From assembly GCA_947259955.1 (NCBI GenBank), contig CAMYOI010000003.1:1-39807 (forward strand): DNA of 39,807 bases. Direction: 5' to 3'. Below the pieces are notes generated by a model. It was not told where the DNA came from, did not search any database, and was given only the letters and a program-made list of their open reading frames with translations. Origin of the DNA: an uncultured Gammaproteobacteria bacterium (lineage in GTDB: Bacteria > Pseudomonadota > Gammaproteobacteria > Arenicellales > JAANXG01). The position numbers and the translations under genes are program-made. The number at the start of each line of letters is the position of its first letter. Position 1 is the first letter of the stretch. Shown here piece by piece: positions 32,576 through 39,807 of this stretch.

Positions 32576-33067
32576 ATTACGGGGACACGATACTTAACTT
32601 GTAATTCGATACAAAATCGTATGGAATCAGCAAACTTTAAAGCTGCTAAATTCAACTTAAATTTCTAGGATCGGTATGGCAAGAATGGCCAGAGTGGTGG
32701 TACCCGGAATTCCATTACATATTACGCAGCGAGGTAACCGTCGTCAGAAGACGTTTTTTCGTGACGAGGACTACCTTTTATATGTTGATCTCATGCGTCA
32801 TTGGTGCAGCCGGTCCGGGGTAGCAATATAGGCCTACTGTCTGATGCCCAATCATATTCACCTGATTGCGTGTCCCAGCGATGCGAAAGGTTTGAGCAAA
32901 GCAATCGGTGAAGCACACCGTCGCTACACGTGTGCAATCAATGTACGAGAAAATTGGCGTGGCTATTTGTGGCAAGGGCGATTCGCTTCCTTTCCCATGG
33001 ACGCAATCTAAAAAAACAGAAACCAGGACCGAAAGTTAACGCGAGTTAAGTATTGTGTCCCCATAAT
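32576..33067. mobile_element. RAYT-type element bounded by 24-bp terminal inverted repeats
   Basis: The left end ATTACGGGGACACGATACTTAACT (32576-32599; first part quoted as family-type GGGGACACGATACTTAAC) is matched by the right end AGTTAAGTATTGTGTCCCC-ATAAT (33044-33067) in inverse orientation, 22 of 24 bases. The left side has three ATTACGGG copies (32557, 32566, 32576). The interior holds a REP-associated tyrosine transposase relic. The element sits 130 bases upstream of the TrpB2-like start and in the gap before the DEAD-box helicase. It is no longer able to move by itself because its transposase is broken. Confidence 0.75.
32676..33011 (+). pseudogene. RAYT (Y1, IS200-like) transposase relic with amber codon
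   Basis: The frame from the ATG at 32676 reads MARMARVVVPGIPLHITQRGNRRQKTFFRDEDYLLYVDLMRHWC, then a TAG at 32829-32831, then AYCLMPNHIHLIACPSDAKGLSKAIGEAHRRYTCAINVRENWRGYLWQGRFASFPMDAI and a TAA at 33009. These are the N-terminal H-IT-RGN block and the MPNHIHL histidine motif of Y1 transposases. The TAG falls where a tryptophan is usual (VWAYCLMPNH), so a single TGG-to-TAG change explains it. The C-terminal part is missing, with the expected continuation PYL--A-RYVE-NPVRA absent and replaced by element-end DNA. The gene is not in the ORF track. Confidence 0.85.
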
Positions 33068-33286
33068 TGCGGTAGCTTTGTCGATGTGGACCCTGTATAG
33101 TCGCGCCACCTCCCGAGTGGGGGCTATACGTTCTGACCTTTCACGTGTTTTTTCATCACCCGTCATCTGGTTAGCAGCGTCACGTGGATACCGGGGAAAA
33201 AGCTGGTTCTACGATCCGAGTGAGCCAGATCCGGTGATGCCGCAGCGCATCCCGCTGAAGTTCGTTTTAATTACCTTTCAATGAAT

Positions 33287-33301
33287 CCGCCGATCCGGCG
33301 G
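33287..33301 (+). other. Small hairpin just upstream of the helicase ribosome site
   Basis: CCGCCG-ATC-CGGCGG forms a six-base stem ending 14 bases before the GTG start of the DEAD-box gene and directly before its AGGGG site. It could modulate translation with temperature, as is common for RNA-helicase leaders, but this is only inference. The rest of the 33068-33315 gap shows nothing I recognise. Confidence 0.35.
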
Positions 33302-33315
33302 CCAGGGGTGCTACT

Positions 33316-34659
33316 GTGTTATTCGAAGATTTTAATCTAGACGCGAGTCTGCTGAAGGCCGTCCGGTCGATCGGGTTTTCCGAGCCTACCGATATACAAA
33401 TAAAGGCTATTCCAGCGGTGATGTCCGAGCGCGACCTGATGGCGTCTGCCCAGACGGGCACGGGAAAAACCGCGGCGTTCGTTCTTCCTTCGCTGCACCG
33501 GCTGCTCAATGTGGGTAGAGGTGCCGGCAGGGGACCTCGTGTCCTCGTGCTGACGCCGACTCGTGAGTTGGCGCTGCAGGTCAACGGTGACATTGGCCAG
33601 CTCGGCAGGTTCGCCAGGCTCTCCGCCGGTACGGTTGTCGGGGGTATGCCCTATCCGCCACAGATCAGAATGCTGTCTCGTACCCTGGATCTGCTGGTGG
33701 CGACCCCGGGTCGTCTGATGGACCATATGGATCAGGGGCGGGTTGACCTTTCCCGCGTAGAGATACTTGTGCTCGACGAGGCCGACCGCATGCTGGACAT
33801 GGGTTTTGTCGATGCCGTCAGAACAATCGCTGCCGCCACACCGGCGAACCGCCAAACACTGTTGTTCTCCGCCACGCTCGAGGGGGCCGTGCTGAAAATC
33901 GCAAAGCAACTACTGAATGAACCCGTGCGCGTCGCGTTGAGTACCAACAGTGATCGCCACACGTCCATTCAACAGCACATCCATCATGCAGACAGTGTGT
34001 CGCATAAGCATCAACTGCTGAATCACCACCTGGACAACGTGGACGTAACCCGGGCACTCATCTTTACGGCCACCAAACGCGCCGCCGAAAAGCTGGCAAA
34101 GAACCTGAGAGCGCAGAAGCACAAAAGTGCCGCACTACATGGAGATATGAACCAGAGCAAGCGTAAACGGACGGTAGAAAACATGCGCCAGGGAAAGTTT
34201 CGATTGCTGGTGGCAACCGACGTTGCTGCCCGCGGCCTCGATATCAAAGGCATCAGTCATGTGATCAACTTCGATATGCCCATGGTGGCCGAAGACTATA
34301 TTCATCGCATCGGGCGAACCGGCCGCGCAGGCGCCAAGGGCAATGCGATCTCTCTGGTGGGACCGGGAGACTGGGACAAACTCGCCAGGGTCGAGCGCCT
34401 TACCGGGCAAAAGCTCAAACGAAGTGTTGTGGAGGGCCTGGAACCCGACACCTCGGAGCCGCGACCCAAACGTAGCGGGAGCGCGGGTCCTAAATCCGGA
34501 AACCGGGGGAAAAGCGTGCCGCGGTCCCGTGGAAAGCGGAGTAGCAAGGGTAGGGGGTTCGCGTCCGGGCATGAAGCGCGGCCTGCTCAACGCGTCAGTC
34601 GAAGATCTCAGTCTGCGAGGAAAAATTCGAGCCGAACCGGGGGCGCGCTTCACAGATAG
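33316..34659 (+). CDS. DEAD-box ATP-dependent RNA helicase, RhlE-like
   Basis: The product has 447 residues from a GTG with AGGGG upstream. It has the Q-motif (GFSEPTDIQIKAIP), motif I AQTGTGKT (45-52), motif Ib TPGR, motif II LDEADRML, motif III SAT, motif V ATDVAARGLDIKG and motif VI HRIGRTGRAG. The last 70 residues are rich in R, K, S and G (RSGSAGPKSGNRGKSVPRSRGKRSSKGRG), a disordered RNA-binding tail common in RhlE-type proteins. It unwinds structured RNA in ribosome assembly or mRNA decay, mainly in the cold. No gene around it is clearly related. Confidence 0.92.
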   Translation: MLFEDFNLDASLLKAVRSIGFSEPTDIQIKAIPAVMSERDLMASAQTGTGKTAAFVLPSLHRLLNVGRGAGRGPRVLVLTPTRELALQVNGDIGQLGRFARLSAGTVVGGMPYPPQIRMLSRTLDLLVATPGRLMDHMDQGRVDLSRVEILVLDEADRMLDMGFVDAVRTIAAATPANRQTLLFSATLEGAVLKIAKQLLNEPVRVALSTNSDRHTSIQQHIHHADSVSHKHQLLNHHLDNVDVTRALIFTATKRAAEKLAKNLRAQKHKSAALHGDMNQSKRKRTVENMRQGKFRLLVATDVAARGLDIKGISHVINFDMPMVAEDYIHRIGRTGRAGAKGNAISLVGPGDWDKLARVERLTGQKLKRSVVEGLEPDTSEPRPKRSGSAGPKSGNRGKSVPRSRGKRSSKGRGFASGHEARPAQRVSRRSQSARKNSSRTGGALHR

Positions 34660-34840
34660 TCGATGTTCGAAACGGTGGGCGCCCAGGGCGCCTGTCGATC
34701 GATACAAGACCGTTGCCATGAGTGCCGGACGGCGCCGGGCCGTGGGTGACCGGGCGATCGATTTCACGGATAATCCTGGCTAATCTCGGACTAACGCAGC
34801 TGCATATTGCCGTTGCGGAGAGCGAATTGAGACCGTTCGA

Positions 34841-36720
34841 TTGATCGATAAGATTTTCAATTGGCTGGAAAACCTAAGCGATCCATTTCCGGTTGAACCG
34901 CCGGAAAAGCCGCCGGATACGCTCCTGGGCTTCCTGGTTCACTACTCGTGGCCGTTCTGGCCCCTGCTGCTCATGGTGTCAGTGTTTGCAACGATCGTTG
35001 CTATCGTTGAGGTCGGCCTGTTTGCATTCGTCGGCAACCTGGTGGACTGGCTGGTAGCGTCTGATCGGGAGTCCTTCTGGTCGGAGCACAAATATTATCT
35101 CATCGGCATGAGTGTGCTGGTACTGATCGTACTTCCGATATTGAAATTCGGCTACGAGTCCGTCGTTCACCAGGGACTGCTGGGCAACTTTGCCATGCGC
35201 ACGCGGTGGCAGGCGCACCGTTACCTGCTGAGGCAAAGCGTGGAGTTCTTTCAGGACGATTTTGCCGGCCGGGTGGCCACCAAGATGATGCAGACCGCGC
35301 TGGCGGTGCGGGAAGTCGTCATGAAACTGACCGAGGTGCTGGTTTATATCGGCGTGTACTTCACGGCCGCGCTGGTGTTGTTTGCATCGAGCGACCTCAG
35401 GCTTTCCGCGCCGATGATCCTCTGGCTGGCAGGCTATTTGATTGCCCTGCGGTACTTCATACCTCGCCTGCGCGCCGTCTCGATGGAGCAGGCGGAGGCG
35501 CGCTCGGCCGTAACCGGCCGTGTGGTCGACAGCTACACCAATATCGGTACGGTAAAGATGTTTGCCCACGCCGCTCACGAGGACGACTACGCCCGCGCGA
35601 GCATGGGTGCTTTTCTCGACAACGTCTATCTGCAGATGCGTTTGTCCACGCTGTTGACCGCGACATTGAACTGGCTCAACGCCGCGCTGCTCTTTTCGGT
35701 TGCCGCGATGTCTATCTGGCTGTGGCACCTCGGCACGATCACGACCGGGGCCATCGCGTTTGCCGTGGGACTGGTGTTGAGGCTGCAGGGGATGTCACAG
35801 TGGATACTGTGGGAGATCTATGCGCTTTTCGAGAATATCGGAGTGGTGCAGGACGGCATCCAAACCCTATCCCGTGACAGAAAGATCGTGGACGTTCCGA
35901 ATGCCCCGCTGCTGCATGTGCGCGAGGGAACTATCCGCTACGATGCAATCCATTTCAACTACGGCAAGGTCAGGACGGATATCGCCTCCGGCGTGATCGA
36001 CGATTTCTCGCTCACGATTCAAGCCGGGGAGAAGATCGGGTTGGTGGGGCGATCCGGTTCGGGCAAGTCCACGCTGGTCAGCCTGCTGCTTCGCTTCTAC
36101 GACCTGGAGGCAGGCAGAATTCTCATCGACGATCAGGATATCTCAAAGGTGCAGCAGGACAGCCTCCGTTCCGAGATCGGCATGGTTACCCAGGACACCT
36201 CCCTGATGCATCGCTCGGTCATCGACAACATTCGCTATGGCCGGTGGTCGCCGCCGCGAAAAAGGCCCATGCCCACGAATTCATCTTCGGCCTGGAGGAT
36301 GCCATGGGGAGAACCGGCTATGCGGCCCACGTCGGCGAGCGCGGTGTGAAGCTGTCGGGCGGGCAGCGGCAGCGCATCGCCATAGCGCGCGTACTTTTGA
36401 AAAACGCACCCATCCTGGTTCTGGACGAGGCGACCAGCGCCCTTGATTCGGAGGTCGAGGCTGCCATTCAGGAGAATCTCTATAGCCTGATGCAGAACAA
36501 GACCGTCATCGCCATCGCCCACAGGTTGTCGACCATCGCGGCCATGGACCGCCTGGTGGTCATGGACTCCGGAAAGATCGTGGAGCAAGGGTCGCACGAG
36601 GAACTGCTCAGGCACCGCGGCCACTACGCCAATCTGTGGGCGCATCAGTCCGGCGGTTTTCTCACGGAGGAGGCGCTTGATGGACCAATTGCGAACCATA
36701 TCGATGTACCCGCGACCTGA
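34841..36720 (+). pseudogene. MsbA-like ABC exporter, frame broken by a short deletion in the ATPase domain
   Basis: Two frames together form one exporter half-transporter of about 620 residues. The first (34841-36349, TTG start) has six membrane segments, then Walker [10 protein letters not shown] and the Q-loop [19 protein letters not shown]. The second (from about 36244) continues [22 protein letters not shown], then signature [16 protein letters not shown], Walker [13 protein letters not shown] and the switch AHRLSTI. Between RYGR and VVAAAKKAH homologues have about eight residues (a PDATDEE-like stretch) that are missing here; a loss of about 22 bases explains both the gap and the shift. 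It would be a lipid or drug exporter. As read it cannot make an intact ATPase, unless the deletion is an assembly error. Confidence 0.82.
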
Positions 36721-36869
36721 AGGCGATGTACTCCAACCAAAGTATGGGTCTTCGTGTTGTTACCGGCTGATTTATGTTGAATAATCCGTCACTAAACAAG
36801 GACCCGTGGACTGCCGGTCCAATTAGATTAACAATCGTTCGGGGAAGATCCTGATCAACGCGAGGCCGA

Positions 36870-36955
36870 GTCATTGCGAACGAAGTGAAGCAATCCAGTG
36901 TCGCTGGATTTCCATCGCCCATGGAGTGGGACGTCGCTCCGCTCCTCGCAATGAC
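36870..36955. repeat. Short palindromic dispersed repeat (GTCATTGCGA type)
   Basis: The 86-base element starts GTCATTGCGA and ends TCGCAATGAC, a perfect 10-bp terminal inverted repeat. The arms continue with related sequence (CGAAGTGAAGCAATCC against GTCGCTCCGCTCC). Elements of this look, with TCATTGCGA ends and GAAGCAATCC inside, are widespread non-coding MITE-like repeats in many bacteria. It lies 150 bases after the broken exporter and 43 bases before soxB. It occupies most of the otherwise gene-free 277-base gap 36721-36997. Confidence 0.7.
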
Positions 36956-36997
36956 CATCCATATCAGAACAAACCAGAGTTTTCGTAGACAAGTTAA

Positions 36998-38248
36998 GTG
37001 CAGTACTCCGCTTTTTCCATTTTTTGGCAGGGCCTCAAGGGCCACACGGGCTGGAAACCCATGTGGCGCGATCCCGAACCCCGACAGGAATACGACATCA
37101 TTATTATCGGAGGGGGCGGCCACGGCCTTTCCACGGCGTACTATCTCGCCCGCGAGCACGGACTGACCAACATCGCCGTGCTGGAGAAGGGCTGGATAGG
37201 CAGCGGCAATGTCGGACGCAACACCACCATCATCCGTTCGAACTACATGCTGCCGCCGAATACCCACTTCTACGAGAAGTCGATGCAGCTGTGGGAGGGT
37301 CTTGAGCAGGACTTCAACTTCAACGCCATGGTCAGCCAGCGCGGCGTGATCAATCTGTTTCATTCTGATCCCCAGCGCGATGCGTTCGCACGCCGGGGCA
37401 ATGCAATGCGGCTGGCCGGGATCGACGCCGAACTGCTGGATCCGGATCAGCTGCGCGAGCTGGTGCCCATACTGGATTTCGAAAACGCACGCTTTCCGAT
37501 TCAGGGCGGACTGATGCAGCGGCGCGGCGGCACCGTTCGCCATGACGCGGTGGCGTGGGGTTACGCCAGAGGTGCGGACAGCCGGGGCGTCGATATCATC
37601 CAGAACTGCGAGGTCTTGGACATCCGCGTGGAGGGCGGCAGGGCGGTGGGAGTTCAAACATCCCGCGGATACTTCAAGGCGAGGAAGATCGGCATCGCGG
37701 TCGCCGGCCACACTTCCCGCCTCGCTCAAATGGCCGGTATCGAGCTTCCCGTGGAAAGTCATGTATTGCAGGCCTTCGTCAGCGAGGGGATCAAGCCCCT
37801 CATCGACACCGTGGTCACCTTCGGCGCCGGGCATTTCTATATTTCGCAATCCGATAAGGGCGGGCTCGTTTTCGGCGGTGATCTCGACGGCTACAATTCC
37901 TACGCCCAGCGCGGCAACCTGCCCATGATGGAACACGTGATGGCGGGCGGCATGGCCGTCATGCCCGCTATCGGACGGTTGCGGATGCTGCGCCACTGGG
38001 GCGGCATCATGGACATGAGTTTCGACGGCAGCCCGTTCATCTGCAAGACCGGCATAGAAGGGCTTTATCTCAACGGCGGGTGGTGCTACGGCGGATTCAA
38101 GGCGACGCCGGCATCCGGCTGGTGCTTCGCCCACACCATCGCCCGGGACGAACCCCACCCTCTCAACGCCGCCTTCACCATCGACCGCTTCGAAAAGGGT
38201 CGCATGCTCGACGAGAAGGGCGTCGGGCCGAATCCCTGGATCCAGTAG
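36998..38248 (+). CDS. soxB: Sarcosine oxidase subunit beta
   Basis: The product has 416 residues from a GTG start without an obvious ribosome site. The N-terminus QYSAFSIFWQGLKGHTGWKPMWRDPEPRQEYDIIIIGGGGHGLSTAYYLAREHGLTNIAVLEKGWIGSGNVGRNTTIIRSNY is the hallmark start of heterotetrameric sarcosine oxidase beta, including the FAD motif and the conserved RNTTIIRSNY. GGWCYGGFKATPASGWCFAHTIA closes the flavin site. Beta carries covalent FMN and the FAD site where sarcosine is demethylated to glycine, passing the methyl group to tetrahydrofolate via alpha. It is followed by soxD (9-base gap) and soxA. The large minus-strand ORF on top of it is a shadow. Confidence 0.96.
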   Translation: MQYSAFSIFWQGLKGHTGWKPMWRDPEPRQEYDIIIIGGGGHGLSTAYYLAREHGLTNIAVLEKGWIGSGNVGRNTTIIRSNYMLPPNTHFYEKSMQLWEGLEQDFNFNAMVSQRGVINLFHSDPQRDAFARRGNAMRLAGIDAELLDPDQLRELVPILDFENARFPIQGGLMQRRGGTVRHDAVAWGYARGADSRGVDIIQNCEVLDIRVEGGRAVGVQTSRGYFKARKIGIAVAGHTSRLAQMAGIELPVESHVLQAFVSEGIKPLIDTVVTFGAGHFYISQSDKGGLVFGGDLDGYNSYAQRGNLPMMEHVMAGGMAVMPAIGRLRMLRHWGGIMDMSFDGSPFICKTGIEGLYLNGGWCYGGFKATPASGWCFAHTIARDEPHPLNAAFTIDRFEKGRMLDEKGVGPNPWIQ

Positions 38249-38257
38249 GAGTCGATC

Positions 38258-38542
38258 GTGCACAGGATCAACTGCCCCTGGTGCGGCACGCGGGACGAAG
38301 CCGAGTTTCAATACCAGGGCGATGCCACGGTGATGCGACCCGATGCGGACGCGCCGGAGCAGGACTTTTTTCGCTACGTGTATATCCGTGACAATCCCAA
38401 AGGCTGGCACACGGAGTGGTGGCATCACATTGGCGGCTGCCGGCAATGGGTCAAAGTCGTGCGCAACACGCTGACCCACGAGATCGCCGCCTGCGGCGGA
38501 CCTCAAGACGATCTCGAGGTCCCGGGCGGGGAGAGCGGATGA
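38258..38542 (+). CDS. soxD: Sarcosine oxidase subunit delta
   Basis: The product has 94 residues from a GTG start. INCPWCGTRDEAEFQYQGDA at the N-terminus gives the paired cysteines of the zinc-binding site, and WWHHIGGCRQWVKVVRNTLTHEI supplies the remaining histidine and cysteine ligands. The length is usual for SoxD. The delta subunit is a structural zinc protein of the heterotetramer. The stop overlaps the soxA ATG as ATGA, so translation of the two is coupled. The order B-D-A is the conserved order of sarcosine oxidase operons. Confidence 0.95.
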   Translation: MHRINCPWCGTRDEAEFQYQGDATVMRPDADAPEQDFFRYVYIRDNPKGWHTEWWHHIGGCRQWVKVVRNTLTHEIAACGGPQDDLEVPGGESG

Positions 38543-39807
38543 GCACGCAGATCAATCGACTCGCTGCGGGCGGCCTCATCGAAAGAGGCAAGCCTGTCGG
38601 GTTCAGTTTCGACGGCAAAACCTATTCCGGATATGCCGGCGACACGCTCGCCTCGGCGCTACTCGCCAACGGCATCGCGCTCCTGGGGCGGAGCTTCAAA
38701 TATCACCGTCCCCGCGGCGTGCTTTGCGCCGGCTCCGAAGAACCGAACGCGCTGGTCGAGCTGAGGACGGGCCCGCGCCGGGAGCCGAACACCCGCGCCA
38801 CCATGGTGGAGATCTTCGAAGGGCTGGAGGCGCGGAGCCAGAACCGATATCCATCACTCAAAGTCGATCTGGCGTCCGCCAATCAGCTGTTCGGAAGATT
38901 TTTCACCGCGGGGTTCTACTACAAGACCTTTATGTGGCCCGCGTCGTTCTGGGAGTCGGTGTACGAGAAGCTGATCCGCCGCTCCGCCGGATTGGGCAGG
39001 GCGGCCGTCGATCCGGACCCCGACCACTACGAGCACGGGCACGCGCATTGCGACGTGCTCGTCGTCGGCGGCGGCCCCGCCGGTCTGGCGGCGGCCCTGG
39101 CGGCGGCGGAGACGGGCGCGCGCGTGCTGGTTGCCGAGGAAATGCCGCACTTGGGCGGCAACCTGTTACTGCACAGCGAGGTGATAAACGGTGTTCTGGC
39201 TTCGGACTGGGTGCGGCAGGCCGTGGGGACCTTGTCGGCCATGGCGGACGTCACGCTCATGCGGCGCACTACCGTGACGGGTTACTACGACCACAATGTG
39301 CTGGTCGCCCTGGAACGTGCGAACGATCACGTGGCCGTGCCGCCGGCGCACCAGCCGCGCCAGCGGCTATGGACGATCCGCGCCGGTGAAGTGGTGCTGG
39401 CAACGGGCGCGCACGAACGTCCGATGGTGTTCGACGACAACGACAAACCGGGCATCATGCTGTCTTCCGCGGTACGACGCTACGTCGATCGATATGCCGT
39501 CGCACCGGGCCGGCGCTTTGCGGTCTGCACCAACAACGACGACGCCTACAAAACCGCCATGCTGCTGAAGAAGCACGGTTTGCGCGTCCCGGTCATCGCG
39601 GACGTTCGACTCGATCCGGGCCCGGTAGCGGAGGCGGCCCGCGCGGAGGGTATCCGGGTCGAGACCGGCATGCTGCCGATGAAGGCGCATGGACATCATC
39701 GTGTCGCCGCACTGTCTCTCCAGCGGCCGAGCGGATTGTTCGCTGAAAAAGTCGAATGCGACTGCGTGGCGGTGTCCGGCGGTTACTCGCCTAACGTACA
39801 CCTGGCC
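38539..39807 (+). CDS. soxA: Sarcosine oxidase subunit alpha, N-terminal part (cut by window end)
   Basis: This gene is absent from the ORF track because it runs off the right edge. From the ATG at 38539, 423 codons are open: MSTQINRLAAGGLIERGKPVGFSFDGKTYSGYAGDTLASALLANGIALLGRSFKYHRPRGVLCAGSEEPNALV is the ferredoxin-like N-domain. HCDVLVVGGGPAGLAAALAAAETGARVLVAEE is the dinucleotide-binding motif. ATGAHERPMVFDDNDKPGIML follows. These are characteristic of SoxA, which binds NAD and, in its C-terminal GcvT-like part (outside the window), tetrahydrofolate. A full subunit is about 1000 residues. The soxG gene is expected just beyond the window. Confidence 0.95.
   Translation, partial: MSTQINRLAAGGLIERGKPVGFSFDGKTYSGYAGDTLASALLANGIALLGRSFKYHRPRGVLCAGSEEPNALVELRTGPRREPNTRATMVEIFEGLEARSQNRYPSLKVDLASANQLFGRFFTAGFYYKTFMWPASFWESVYEKLIRRSAGLGRAAVDPDPDHYEHGHAHCDVLVVGGGPAGLAAALAAAETGARVLVAEEMPHLGGNLLLHSEVINGVLASDWVRQAVGTLSAMADVTLMRRTTVTGYYDHNVLVALERANDHVAVPPAHQPRQRLWTIRAGEVVLATGAHERPMVFDDNDKPGIMLSSAVRRYVDRYAVAPGRRFAVCTNNDDAYKTAMLLKKHGLRVPVIADVRLDPGPVAEAARAEGIRVETGMLPMKAHGHHRVAALSLQRPSGLFAEKVECDCVAVSGGYSPNVHLA

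Noticed and set aside
32446-32655. N-terminal extension of the TrpB2-like ORF by 70 residues
   Set aside because: The extension translates the repeat end of the RAYT element and has no TrpB2 homology; the ATG at 32445 gives the normal protein length.
33078-33284. Small plus-strand ORF before the helicase
   Set aside because: No ribosome site, no recognisable motif, and it lies in the helicase leader; not supported as a gene.
34678-34692. GGCGCCC-A-GGGCGCC inverted repeat after the helicase
   Set aside because: One-base centre and no following T-run; cannot be supported as a terminator.
34343-34783. Plus-strand ORF of 146 residues overlapping the helicase 3' end
   Set aside because: It is an alternate frame of the helicase tail with no recognisable motif.
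36662-38506. Minus-strand ORF of 614 residues opposite soxB
   Set aside because: It overlaps the well-conserved soxB gene completely, and its translation shows no family motifs; it is a high-GC shadow frame.
1-39807. CRISPR arrays, tRNA or rRNA genes, prophage
   Set aside because: No regularly spaced repeats, cloverleaf-like segments, rRNA-like stretches or phage structural genes were seen on reading the window.

Overview
The window looks like a piece of a free-living or host-associated gammaproteobacterial chromosome with fairly high GC. The lineage call rests on a FimV/HubP-type polar protein, a RAYT (REP-associated tyrosine transposase) relic with its palindromic repeats, and a homogentisate pathway arranged as in Proteobacteria. 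I see no phage genes, tRNA, rRNA or CRISPR array. All family assignments come from reading motifs in the translations; no database search was run.

Layout. (1) 1-1.4 kb: the 5' end of hmgA (minus strand, cut by the window edge and absent from the ORF track) faces away from a fumarylacetoacetate hydrolase gene, with a palindromic operator candidate between them. (2) 1.4-4.2 kb: a three-gene, translationally coupled set (DAO-type flavoprotein, small 2Fe-2S protein, FAD/BFD oxidoreductase) with the architecture of HcnABC / opine oxidase / D-hydroxyproline dehydrogenase. A perfect 27-bp-arm hairpin repeat contains its last stop codon, and a PhyH-type dioxygenase follows. (3) 5.1-11 kb: a four-domain rhodanese, a rhomboid protease, a gutted PhyH gene, a DUF4198-like protein divergent from a HupE/UreJ-like permease, and a PuuD-like membrane protein.

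(4) 11.1-24.3 kb is the highlight: a complete bacterial microcompartment (BMC) locus. It has an AraC-type regulator, a polyamine-class ABC importer (binding protein, ATPase, two permeases), an SDR, an APH-type kinase, a class III aminotransferase-fold enzyme, a CoA-acylating aldehyde dehydrogenase with a C-terminal encapsulation-like helix, shell proteins (two tandem-domain BMC-T, one BMC-P, one BMC-H), a small unknown BMC protein and a cysteine hydrolase. The enzyme set matches the RMM (Rhodococcus/Mycobacterium microcompartment) amino-alcohol pathway: amino ketone to amino alcohol (SDR), phosphorylation (APH), phospho-lyase release of an aldehyde (class III enzyme), acyl-CoA formation (aldehyde dehydrogenase). 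Two intergenic regions in this locus carry similar paired TGTCAA half-sites 20-21 bp apart, which suggests joint control by the AraC protein.

(5) 24.3-36.7 kb: an MFS transporter, an M48 lipoprotein protease, a fimV gene broken by two frameshifts, a glutamine amidotransferase, an adenylation-domain relic, a TrpB2-like enzyme, a RAYT relic inside terminal inverted repeats, a DEAD-box helicase, and an MsbA-like ABC exporter broken by a short deletion. (6) 36.8-39.8 kb: a short palindromic dispersed repeat, then soxB-soxD-soxA of heterotetrameric sarcosine oxidase, with soxA cut by the window end.

The gene content points to a heterotroph specialised in small nitrogenous compounds (amino alcohols, N-methyl amino acids, perhaps hydroxylated or opine-like amino acids, aromatic amino acids). 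Several broken genes and three unrelated palindromic repeat families lie scattered between them.
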